Below the pieces are notes generated by a model. That model ran no database searches. It worked only from the letters and a program-made list of their open reading frames with translations, and was not told the origin of the DNA. The position numbers and the translations under genes were made by a program. Source: Leucocoprinus leucothites (taxonomy: Eukaryota; Basidiomycota; Agaricomycetes; Agaricales; Agaricaceae). Taken from it: a stretch of DNA of 64,000 nucleotides. This document shows, in pieces, positions 32,509 to 42,329 of the stretch (positions are counted from its first letter, which is position 1; each line of letters begins with the position of its first letter). The DNA is taken from NCBI GenBank assembly GCA_013368445.1, contig JAACJO010000044.1, positions 62,001 to 126,000 of the forward strand, given 5' to 3'.

Positions 32509-34188
32509 ATGGGTAAATGAAGATCCAAGTCTAACAAGCCTCCCCACCAAACAACCAAGTCCGCCGAAGCCTCTGCCGATGAGCTCAACATCACCGAGAT
32601 GTCCAAGGATAAACATCTCGACCCCTATGATGACCCCTGCAATGTCCGCGGGTTCTTTGGTCCTCTCCAGGCTGACATTTTGTCGCCCGGTCCCTCTTCC
32701 CTGCCTGCTGCTGATGTTCCATTGTAGCCGGTAGCACCACTCATGGCTGACGTTCCATCGCCATCTTTTTTTTTTTTTTTTTTTTTTTAAATCAATGAAT
32801 TTATATAGTAGTGCTCGATCGCAGTCCGCTTTCAACTAAATATTACAAACAGATGGTACACTACAGCAAGCTGGGGTACACGAAGCGGTCTCCAACCGCT
32901 TAAGACAGAGACTATACACGATTAGTCCAGCAACATAAGTAAGACTCGAAAGAGACTATAGAACGAGGTGTCATACACAGAGATCGGTCTCAAAGGAAAA
33001 GAAAAGAGAAGAGATGAAAGAATATAGTTTACCTTCATTTGGTTCAGCGGGCACAGGAGCTTGAGGCGGCGGTGGACGCGTGTCGTGATTGGTAAAAGCA
33101 AAAGCGGCCGGGTTCTTTTTCAAGAACTCGACGAGGAACTCGTACTGAGGGAAAGCGCATTGCACCCATTGAGTGCGAAAGGGATAGAGGGGGCAATAGC
33201 ACAGGATATGATGTCGTGTTTCCAGACGATGGCCACAGCGACATGACTTGGGCTCGAGGGGGAAGAACCTCTTGCGATAGGCTCCAATAGGAGCATTTCC
33301 ATCGCCATCTCCAAAGCCCTTCACTGCTGGTGGACAAATGTTCTACCCCGTAAAGAACCTACCCCCCCCCAGCACCGCTGTCCGCTGTCTCCTCCAGGTC
33401 AACTGAGGAGTCTGTTGAGACTCGGGCTCTTGCTGGGCTCTGCTACTTCACCCACTTTGTCGGGTCAGTCCCCCAAGGCCCCCTACCCGAGGCCACCATC
33501 ACCGTACTTGCCCCAACCCTTGTTGGGCTTGTTGTGGAAGTCTTCAACCGTGGCCAAGGCGACATGGCCCTCACCAGCGAGCAAATGCGTGCCCAGGGAT
33601 GGGACACATTTGCGAGTTTTGTCCAGGATTGTGCCACCAGAGTTCTGGAGGCCAGCCCTAATTGTATGTGCGTTGTCCATGAGGCAACCCATGGATCTGC
33701 TTTGTCAGCAGATCCACATGACATTGACATGGGCTCCCCCAAGGCACCCAAGAAAATGCCCAAGGCACTGCAGCCCGCCCCGGCCCGTTCCTCCCTACTG
33801 CCCAAGCCGGTGCCTGCGAAGGTGCACGCTAGTGGCAAAGCGCCCATTCAAGTGCCCCCTGCTCCTAAGGCTAGGTCTGATGGCCAAGCCTAGTGAGCGC
33901 CCATCCCACCCTCGGCGGCTAATAAGTCATTCACTGAGGTAGCCCATACCCTGGCGTCTGCGGCAGCACTTATCAAGCTAGCCCAGTCCCACCCCACCCT
34001 CAAGCCCGATCACATTGCTGCGATGCATCAGGCTGCCCTTGCTGATGCGCCTTCTGCGAAGAAGCCCCGCATGACCACATCAGGCCCCACCCGATGCCAA
34101 CTCTTCCTCGATTTCACTGGCAGTGCTGGTGACATCACTTATCTCCACCACAAGGCCATGCACCTTCTCAACAACTCCCTCACTCATC
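32509..34188 (+). pseudogene. Mosaic gag-like ORF1 (A-like front, B-like back), 3'-truncated
   Basis: ATG 32509, with codon 4 TGA (32518-32520) instead of CGA. The front (to about 33780) follows family A: GPSSLPAADVP, LPPPSTAV-type region, LPEATITVLAPTLVGLVVEVFNRGQGD and GWDTFASFVQDC. The back follows family B: LLPKPVPAKVHASGKAPIQ, PAPKARSDGQA, ASAAALIKLAQSHPTLKPD and TRCQLFLDFTGS. It stops at NNSLTH, where the second element begins, so no knuckles are encoded. Further stops: TAG at 32727 and TAG at 33891. Interrupted by the D fragment at 32767. Confidence 0.82.
32767..33296 (-). mobile_element. Short 5'-truncated family D copy with 14-bp TSD
   Basis: A 530-bp 3' end of D: poly(T), 3' UTR with the conserved GCACTAC...AGTCCGC core, and the last about 110 codons of ORF2 (RCGHRLETRHHILCYC, FLVEFLKKNPAAFAF, FETDLCV). 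The duplication TTCCATCGCCATCT is at 32753-32766 and 33297-33310. The 5' truncation falls immediately beside the GCTCC-TATT-GGAGC palindrome of ORF2, as in the copy at 38105-38642. Confidence 0.92.
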
Positions 34189-34274
34189 CATCCCTCCTTG
34201 ACCTCTTACCACCACCATCGAAAGTTGGTGTTTGATTAGATGTCTAGTTACACATCGTATTCCACCTATTCTAC

Positions 34275-36133
34275 ATGGGTAAACGAAAGTCCAAAGCCAA
34301 ATAGGCTGTATGCCAATCAACCAAATCCGCCAATGCCTCCAATGACGAGCTCAACATCGCCAAGATGTCCGAGGACGAACATCTCGACCCATACGACGAC
34401 CCACGCAACGTCTGCGGCTTCTCTGGACCTCGGTCCATTCTCCCTGAGGCTGACCTTGAGTTGCCTCCTCGCCCGGTGCCTGGTGATGTTCCATCCCTCG
34501 CGCCTACTACTCAACCTCTGGTGGCCTTGAGCCCCGCAGGTCCTTCCACCACCACCCCAAGCGGCTCTATAGCACCCTGGGCTGGCCCCTCTGCTCCCTC
34601 TTCCATTGGACCTGACTTGGAGGAGGAGGCTACCGCCGCCTACGAAGGCCTTCGTCGATTCGGGAGATGGTTCTCAAATCTTGATCCTGCCACCATCATG
34701 ACTGAAATGGCCTGTCACTCATTCGCTCTCTATGTCTGTGGGAGCATGTGGGAATTCAGGAAGAGGGGCTGGGACGATACCCAGCTCACTCCAATGTTTC
34801 TAAAGCAGGGGTGGCCTATGGTCGACTCCTTCCTTCGCTCTGGGGGCTTTCCAACCGGCCCTAATCAACCACACGGTGACCATGAGTTGTCCCGCGGATC
34901 TGCTGACAAAGCAGGTCCACATGACATTAGTATGGGTGACCCTGAAGCGCCCAAACAACCGCCCCCGGATCGTCGGCCCGTCCCACTCTACCGCCCAAGC
35001 AAGCGCCTGTTAAAGCGCGCGCTAGTGGCCCTTCCCAAGCTAAGGTTAGGTCTGATGGCCAAGCCCAGTGAGCGCCCACCAAAGCGCCCCCTCCTCCCAC
35101 CTTGGTCAAGAAGTCCTTTGCCAAGGCGGCCCACCCCGCTGGGGTTATGTCACTCATTAAGTTGGCACAATCCCACCCTGATCTCGACCCTGATCGCATC
35201 ACCGCTATGCATCAGGCCGCCCAAGCCGCTGCTCCCACCACTCAGAAGCCGCGCATGACAACCACGGGCCCTACCCACCACCAACTCTTCCTTGACTTCA
35301 TCGGCAGTGCCAATGAGGTCACCTATCTCCACCACAAGGCCATGCGCCTTCTCAACGACTCCCTCTCCCGTGCCAAGTCGATCTTGCGTGTGGAGAACAT
35401 CACCAAGGTGTACAGCATGATTGCGCTGCACACCTCTTCCATTCCCTCTGACATTGATTGCGACGTCATTGAGTCCTCCATTCCCTCTGTCTTCACCGCC
35501 CCCTTTGCAATTAAGACACGCCACCCCAGGTCAAGGTCCTACCTCAAGGTCCTCGATGTCCCTTACTTTGTGAATGGTGTCTGCATCACACCGAATCACG
35601 TGACTGACCACATGTGATTGTCCGCCTTCAAGGACATTTTCGCAGATGTTTCCTCCGTGCGCATTATGCGCAACTCCACCAGAGCCGACACCGCCACTGT
35701 CTGGTTCGACCTCTGGGACTCTCAATCAGGAGCGAGCACCAAGAAGCTCCTAGGCAAGTACCTCCACTTCGAGGGTGTTCAGTCCATCATCTGGGCTGCA
35801 CGCACTCACCCAGGCAGTCTGCAGTGTCAGCATTGCTGGCGCTGGGGGCATTCTACCTCATTGTGCCGTGCCCGTGCGTTGCGATGCACTGCCTGCGGCA
35901 GTCCTCATTGTACTGAGAACCACCGCTCCCACTCGAGCTGTTGTAAGGGGAGTCCAAAGGCCAACCCCCCTATCCTGCCCACCACCGCCGAGGATCCCTG
36001 TCCTCACATCAAGTGCGTCAACTGTGCCAAGTCGCATGCAGCTGACGATTGCAAATGCCCATTCTGGCAACACCAGTTTGACTAGCTTTGGCTTGAAAAC
36101 CATCGTCGCGATGCCGCTCAGTTGCGTCTGTAG
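34275..36133 (+). pseudogene. Gag-like ORF1 of family C (second part of the chimera)
   Basis: ATG 34275 (MGKRKSKAK, then TAG at codon 10 from CAG), stop 36131-36133. The C-type variable domain is clear (YEGLRRFGRWFSNLDPATIMTE, LYVCGSMWEFRKRG, GWPMVDSF). A deletion near 34980 shifts the frame. Downstream lesions are TGA 35615-35617 (CGA in other copies) and TAG 36083-36085. RRM-like core and knuckles are still readable (CQHCWRWGHSTSLC, CTACGSPH, CVNCAKSHAADDCKC). More decayed than the copy at 19389. Confidence 0.88.
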
Positions 36134-36184
36134 GGTTCTCTTCCCTATAGGTCACATTGTCTGCCCCCACACTGTGCATGGTGG

Positions 36185-36411
36185 TGTTAGAATGTAAAAT
36201 GATAGAGAGTAGAGGATGATAAGAGAGTAGAGGAAAGCTCAGACACTGACACTGACACACACACAAAAGTGGGGAAGAAGATTATAGATTGGGAGGCTGA
36301 GGCCCTCCTTATATACCTAGCTACATGGTCTGTGCGCAGTATGGTCATGTGACTACAACTATCCCCATTTAGACAAAGGGGGGTGAGGCTGAAGCTGGTC
36401 ATAATCTAACA
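36185..36411 (+). repeat. Solo LTR, 227 bp, with 5-bp TSD GGTGG
   Basis: Starts TGTTAGAATG and ends AATCTAACA, with perfect 7-bp terminal inverted repeats (TGTTAGA/TCTAACA). It is flanked on both sides by GGTGG (36180-36184 and 36412-36416). It interrupts the 3' UTR of the family C element, whose sequence resumes directly afterwards. It contains CTTATATACC, a possible TATA box, and a short CA-rich tract. Terminal signature and 5-bp duplication fit Copia-type integration. Orientation is arbitrary. It differs in sequence from the LTR at 36746-37012. Confidence 0.92.
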
Positions 36412-36745
36412 GGTGGGCCCTGGAGATCCATGCCATGCACTTCCATCTGCCGGTAAAACAGAACAGCCCAACTTGTATTGTAGTATGCTTTCATTTCGAA
36501 CTATGTACCACTGTGTGAAGATATCATTTGTACTAGGCAGACTTCGGACTTGTATATGTATTCCTAGCTATGTAGATGTGTAGTTGGTAGCGGTACTTTC
36601 TGCATGTTGTAGTAGTTGGGCGCAGACTGCTATCGCGCACCGCGTTATAAATTTGGACCCCTTCGGGGTCCACTGACCTTAAAAAAAAAAAAAAAAAAAA
36701 AAAAAGAGAGTATAGGTGTCGATTTTGGTGGTTCCACTGGCTATG

Positions 36746-37012
36746 TGTCAGATGTGCTCTGTGTTAGATATGCTCTGGACAGTCTACAAGTATTTGTGAT
36801 TGATTTGTTGATGTATGAACTTAGAGTTAATGCAGAGCTTGCTTAGTCAGTTGTAAATCACCTGACTAGATGTTCAACTCTCCTGTGGACACTTTCTTGA
36901 CTCTCAGTCATTTACAGTTGTCCACAGATTCCTGTGTGAGTTGTGAGCTTCCTGGGCAATTTCTCTGGTTTTTAGGACCTCCTATATGTCCCCTGTGCGT
37001 CACCTTCTAACA
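36746..37012 (+). repeat. 3' LTR of the Copia element, 267 bp
   Basis: Starts TGTCAGATGTGC and ends CACCTTCTAACA (TGTCAGA/TCTAACA, one mismatch). It lies about 40 Copia bases after the pol stop once the chimeric LINE is removed. It matches the solo LTR at 56701-57018 closely but lacks a 51-bp internal stretch between two copies of CAGTTGTCCACAG. Confidence 0.88.
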
Positions 37013-39483
37013 GCGTCATGGGCATCGGATAGGAATGTGTTCCACATAAACTGGGTGGATTGACCTATAAGGGAATGAGAGAAGAAGTTCATGAGTTCTG
37101 GGGCGAACCCCTGGTGTTGTAGGATGTTAGTAAGAATCTCATAGTTCAGGGAGGGGAAGAATTGGGTGATATCGAAGGCACAAACACTAGTGATCATACC
37201 TTTAGCCCATCCAGCTTGAATAATGTGGGTAAGGAATACTCCTGCATCCTCGGTAGAACATTGGATCACTCCACCCATTTGGTTGAGGTGAAGAACTTCT
37301 AGAGATACTGTTTCATACTGCATGCATTACGCGATCATCTTCTTGATTAGTTTTCCTAGAGTGTTTAGTAGGACAATAGGACAAAATGCTTTTGGGGTAT
37401 CATAGGCCGGTTTATTCGGCTTAGGTATGATGATAGAGACCAAGTCCTTGAAGTGACTCGGCCAATGAGAGAGACGTATGCACACATTAGCAATAAGTAA
37501 TATGTTCTTGAGGCAATCGTTATGAGCAACAATAGACTTCAGATGTCTCCAGGAGATGTGATCAGGCCCGGGTGCTGAGGAGTTAGTACATGAAGAGAGA
37601 GATTCAGTGAGTTCGAGGGTGGAGAAATTAGCCCAGGAGCAGGTAGGGAGGGATTTCATTTCATTTAAAATGTTAGGGCTTACCAGTTGACCGGATGCTG
37701 AATTATATGATGAATGGAGTGCATTCCACAAGTCCGGGAGATCATTGCAGGGTCGCCCTTGATAGCGAATGCCCTCGATGGCAGGGAGTTTGCGTTGTTT
37801 GACCCATTCCATGAGATCCCAGGGTCGTTTGTTGGTTGATGCGATCTCATGAATGCATTTGTCAAAGAAAGAACATTTGGTGGCTTGAGTAGCTGCTCTG
37901 AATGCCTGCCAATCTTTGTGATCCTTTGTTCTTCTGTAAGTGAGAAGAGTCTCGGAACAGTGGGGGGACCACCATTCCTTCGACCTGTTAGTAATCCATA
38001 CAGTTTTAGAGTTCGTATTCCACAATTCAGAGAAGATTTGAGAGATAGAGTCAGAGATATTGTTCAGACAAGCAGTAGACTGAATGTTTGAACAATCAAG
38101 AGCCACGCTCCTATTGGAGCTTATCACGAGAGGTTCTTCCCCCTCAAGCACAAGTCCTGTTGTTGTGGCCATCACCTGGAAACATGCCATCATATCCTGT
38201 GTTACTGCCCCCTCTATCCCTTCCGCACTCAATAGGTACAATGTGCTTTTCCTCAGTACGAGTTCCTCGTCGAGTTCTTGAAAAAGAACCCGGCCACTTT
38301 TGCCTTCACCAATTATGACATCTGTCCACCACTGCCTCAAGCTCCTGTGCCCACCAAACCAAATGAAGGTGAACTATATTCTTTCATTTCATCTCTTCTC
38401 TTTTCCTTTGAGTCCGATCTCTGTGTATGACACCTTGTTCAATAGTCTCTACTGAGTCTTATCTATGTTGCTGGACTAATCGTGTATAGTCTCTGTCTTA
38501 AGTGGTCTTCGACTGCTTCGTGTACCCCAGCTTGCTGTAGTGTACCATCTGTTTGTACTATTTAGTTGAAAGCAGACTGCAATTGAGCACTGCTATATAA
38601 ATTCATTGATTTTTTTAAAAAAATAAAAAATAAAAAATAAAAAATCAAGAGCCGCTAGATACTCTGAGACCTGGGAAATGAAAGTGGTCTCTTCATCACT
38701 ATCTTTTGGCAGTACACGTTTTTTATAATTAATATAATCTGGGCAAATTGGAAGGTCAATAATCAAAGGAGCATGATCCGAAGGTAGTCTCGAATTAACA
38801 TCAATGATGTGGGGAGTAGAGTTATTGGCACAGAATATTAGATCAATAACCGAGTTGTCATGATCTCTTATGGGAGAAAAATGGGTTGGAGAGAAGTTAG
38901 TCAGTGTAGACCTTGTAAGATTGAAGCATTCCACTAGCTCTGTTAGAGTTATGGCGGATTGAGGGGTGTGGGATACTGAGGGATCCCACTCTGGAGAGTG
39001 ACAGTTAAAGTTGCCTCCCATATATATGATATTTGGGATGTCAATGAAGTTCGATGAGAGAAAGTTGATCGCCAACAAGGATGAGTCAGAATATATGTTT
39101 AGCAGATGGATATAGTTACTCTGGTTGAATAGTCCCAAGATTTGTATGTCATGATGGTTGACCTACTCCTGTCGAAGGATGGGTCTCATGCAAAGTAGTT
39201 GTCTGTGAACATAAGTCAGAGTATGGAGTCGAGGGTTGTTAGGCTTAGTAGAGCGGACCATACACAGCCACTCAGGGTGAAGAGGAGCACCTATGACATC
39301 GTCCCCTTCAGGGCTAGTCATAGAAGGTGCTTTTCGGATATGATTCCAAGGAGGTTCCTGTAGAAAAAAGATGTCGAAGTCCAACTTTTTGGACTCAAGA
39401 ATAGTGTCAACCAGGGCATAAGATCATCCCATGTCTTGCGAATAGATATGAACAGAAGAAATAGGATTGTTCTTACCAGACAT
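37013..39483 (-). pseudogene. ORF2 of family D: endonuclease and N-terminal RT
   Basis: ATG 39483-39481; stop at about 39420 in the first segment. Endonuclease: FLQEPPWNH (39360 region), NIIYMGGNFNC (GDFN changed to GNFN), SDHAPLIIDLP. RT: QRKLPAIEGIRYQGRPCNDLPDLW linker, APGPDHISWRHLKS, SIIIPKPNK, VLLNTLGKLIKKMIA, TEDAGVFLTHII, CAFDITQFFPSLNYE (motif A) and the start of the MWNTFLSDAHDA region. Interrupted by the D fragment at 38105-38642; sequence beyond motif A is absent. Confidence 0.83.
38105..38642 (+). mobile_element. Short 5'-truncated family D copy, plus strand
   Basis: A 538-bp 3' end of D in opposite orientation to its host copy. It starts at ACGCTCCTATTGGAGC, carries the end of ORF2 (stop at about 38430) and the 3' UTR with the GCAG...CTGC core, and ends in a tail of A runs broken by T (38610-38642). 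The duplication AATCAAGAGCC is at 38094-38104 and 38643-38653. The truncation point is the same as in 32767-33296. Confidence 0.92.
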
Positions 39484-40040
39484 ATTTAAACTGCAACTCC
39501 ACTGCCAGAGTGATTGGAATTAGCGCAGACAGCACGTGCAGTGCGTGACTCGGCAGCTTTGTTAGAGTGCCAGGTCCAGTCGAACATGTTTCTCCAAAAT
39601 GGACATTTGGTGTCATTAGCATGATGATCGCCTTTGCAATTAAGGCACTTGAAGTTCTCGAGGTGAGAACATGGGGTGCCATCAGGAGTGGTGTTACGAG
39701 GGGGGTTTGATTTAGGATTGGCCTTGCAACACCAGGCCATGGATTGGTAGTTCTCAACACGATGAGGGCCACTACAAATTTGACAGCGTATGCTAAGGGC
39801 ATGGCATGCATGAGTGGGGTGACCCCACTGCCAGCAATTCCTACACTGTGCCACACCCGGATGCATACTGGTTGCACGGATGGTGCCGATATGATGACCA
39901 AAGTTGATAGTTTGGTTGACCAATATCTTGGCCTTGGTACCATTTTGGGAGTCCCAGATGTCAAACCACACCACAGCCATGTCAGACTTAGAGGAAGCTT
40001 TCATGATGCAAGGATGAGCAGCAAGGATAACATTCTCGAA

Positions 40041-42329
40041 CATCCTTCCTTGACCTCTTACCACCACCATCTATTCGTTGGTGTGTTTTAAGATGTCTAG
40101 TTTATATCATATCTCTGCCTATTCTACATGGGCAAGCGAAAGTCTAAGTCTAAGGGCCCCCCCCGCCAATCTACCGAGTCCGCCGAGGCCTCCGCCGACG
40201 AGCTCAACATTGCTGAGATGTCCGAGAATGAACATCTCAACCCCTACGATGATCCCCGCAATGTTCGCAGGTTCTTCGGACTTCCCCAGGCTGACATCTC
40301 GTCACCTGGACCCTCTTCCCTGCCTGCTACTGACATTCCATCGCGGTCAGTGGTCGCTCCCTCGGCTGACATTCCATCGCCGTCCCCAAAACCCTTCACT
40401 GCCAGTGGACAGACGTTCTACCCTGTGAAGGACTCCCCCCCCCCAGCACTGCCATCCACTGTCTCCTCCGGGTCAACTGAGGAGTCTGTTGAGACCCGGG
40501 CTCTTGCTGGGATTCGTTTCTTCAGGCCCTCTTCCAGAGGCCACCACCGCCGTGATCATCCCGACTCTTGTTGGGTTGGTTGCAGAAGTTTTAAACTGGG
40601 GCCAAGGCGACACGGCCCTTGCCAGTGAGCGAATGCGAGCCCAGGGATGGGACACATTTGCAGATTTCATTCAGGACTGTGCCACCAGAGTTGAGGGGGC
40701 CTACCCTAAACGTACGCGCGTCGCCCATGGGGCGATCCATGGATCCGCTGACAAAGCGGAACCACGTGACATTGCCATGGGCTCCCCTGAAGCGCCCAAG
40801 CAGACTCCCTCGGATCATCGGCCCGCCCCAGCCCATCCCACCTTACCGCCCAAGCAAGCGCCTGCTAAGACACGCGCTGGTGGCCCCCCCCAAGCTAGGG
40901 TTAGGTCTGATGGCCAAGCTCAGCGAGTGCCCACCAAAGCGCCCCCTCCTCCCACCTCGGTCAAGAAGTCCTTCGCCGAGGCAGCCCGCCCCACCAGGGT
41001 TGTGTCACTCATTAAGTTGGTGCAATCCCACCCCGATCTCGACCCTGATCGCATCACCGCTATGCATCAGGCTCCCCAAGCTGCTACTCCCACCACTCAG
41101 AAGCTGCGCATGACAACTGCGGGCCCTACCCGCCGCCAACTTTTCCTCAACTTCATCGGCAGTGCCGATGAGGTCACTTATCTCCATCACAAGGCCATGC
41201 GCCTTCTCAATGACTCCCTCTCCCACGCCAAGTCGATCTTGCATGTGGAGAACATCACCAAGGCGTACAGCACGATCGCGCTGCACACCTCCTTCATTCC
41301 CTCTGACGCCGACTGTGACGTCATTGAGTCCTCCATCCCTTCTGTCTTTACCGCCCCCTTCGTGATCAAGACGTGCTGCCCCAGGTCGAGGTCCTACCTC
41401 AAGGTCCTTGATATCCCCTACTTCGTGAACGGTGTCCGCATCACGCCGAATCATGTGACTGACCGCATGCAATTGTCCGCCTTCAAGGACATTTTCGCAG
41501 ATGTTTCCTCCATGCGCATTATGCGCAACTCCACCAGAGCTGACACCGCCACTGTCTGGTTCGACCTCTGGGACTCTCAATCAGGAGCGAGCACCAAGAA
41601 GCTCCTGGGCAAGTACCTCCACTTCGAGGGTGTTCAGTCCGTCATCTGGGCTGCACGCGCTCACCCAGGCAGCCCACAGTGTCAGCATTGCTGGCGCTGG
41701 GGGCATTCTACCTCATTGTGCTGCACCCATGCGTTGCGATGCGCCGCCTGCGGCGGTCCTCATCGTACTGAGAACCACCACTCCCACTTGAGCTGTTGTA
41801 AGGGGAGTCCAAAGGCCAACCCCCCTATCCCGCCCACCGCCGCCAAGGATCCCTGTCCTCACATCAAGTGCGTCAACTGCGCCAAGTCGCATGCAGCTGA
41901 CATTGCAAGTGCCCATTCTGGCAACACCAGTTTGACCGGCTTTGGCTTGAAAACCATCACCGCGATGCCATTCGGTGGTGTCTGTAGGGTTCTCTTCCCT
42001 GCAGGTCGCATTGTCCGCCTCCGCGCTGTGCGTGGTGGGCCATTGAGATCCATGCCGAGCATCTTCCATCCGCTGGTAAATCAGAACAACCCGACTTGTA
42101 TTGTAGTACGCTTTCATTTCGAACTATGTACCACTGCGTGAAGATATCATTTGTACTAGGCGGACTTCGGACTCGTATTTGTATTCCTAGCTATGTAGAT
42201 GTGTAGTTGGTAGCAGTACTTTCTGCATGTTGTAGTAGTTGGGTGCGGACTGCTATCGTGCACTGCGTTATAAATTGGCGACCCCTCCGGGGTCGCACTT
42301 GATTAAAAAAAAAAAAAAAAAAAAAAAAA
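40041..42329 (+). mobile_element. Full-length family A ORF1-only LINE
   Basis: 5' terminus CATCCTTCC at 40041, poly(A) to 42329, 2.29 kb. The 15-bp duplication is GATAACATTCTCGAA (40026-40040) against GATAACATTCTCAAA (42330-42344); the single difference is a CpG to CpA change after insertion. 3' hairpin GCGACCC-CTCCG-GGGTCGC is present. The target is ORF1 of a D copy. Confidence 0.93.
40128..41987 (+). pseudogene. Gag-like ORF1 of family A, two indels
   Basis: ATG 40128, stop TAG 41985-41987 in the family frame. About 30 bp are missing near 40523 (HFIGNVP region), shifting the frame, and a small deletion in the third knuckle near 41900 (ADIASAHS instead of ADDRKC) shifts it again so that the open frame reads on into the 3' UTR. 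The central part is well kept: QLFLNFIGSADEV, YLHHKAMRLLNDSL, SRSYLKVLDIPYF, FDLWDSQSG, CQHCWRWGHSTSLC. Confidence 0.88.

Larger units (their letters stand above)
32423..36704 (+). mobile_element. Chimeric double ORF1-only LINE in one insertion
   Basis: Two elements in tandem share one target duplication, AGAGAGTATAGGTG (32406-32419 and 36705-36718). Part 1 (32423-34188) starts with a complete 5' terminus but ends inside ORF1 with no 3' UTR and no poly(A). Part 2 (34189-36704) is a complete family C element, from CATCCCTCC at 34189 to poly(A). Three extra bases (32420-32422) precede part 1. Later insertions inside are a D fragment (32767-33296) and a solo LTR (36185-36411). This is the structure expected from RT jumping to a second RNA template during one insertion. 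Confidence 0.85.
29333..37012 (+). mobile_element. Copia (Ty1-type) LTR retrotransposon, 3' part only
   Basis: Real Copia sequence is 29333-29352, 31665-32419 and 36719-37012; the rest is two insertions (family A and a chimeric LINE). The 5' LTR, gag, protease, integrase and most of RT are absent, cut off by the D element ending at 29332. The 3' LTR ends at 37012. The E-side flank (44635 onward) appears to be the original downstream neighbour, because the D copy at 37013-44618 inserted at the LTR end. Confidence 0.8.

Noticed and set aside
32767..33296. tRNA-derived SINE
   Set aside because: The 5' end is ORF2 coding sequence and no pol III A or B box could be recognised; a truncated LINE explains it.
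36240..36275. Microsatellite (GACACT and CA repeats)
   Set aside because: Only a few imperfect units inside the LTR; not a separate feature.
36187..36402. Open frame on the minus strand within the LTR
   Set aside because: It lies entirely inside the solo LTR, has a hydrophobic low-information sequence and no homologue among the elements; treated as a chance frame.
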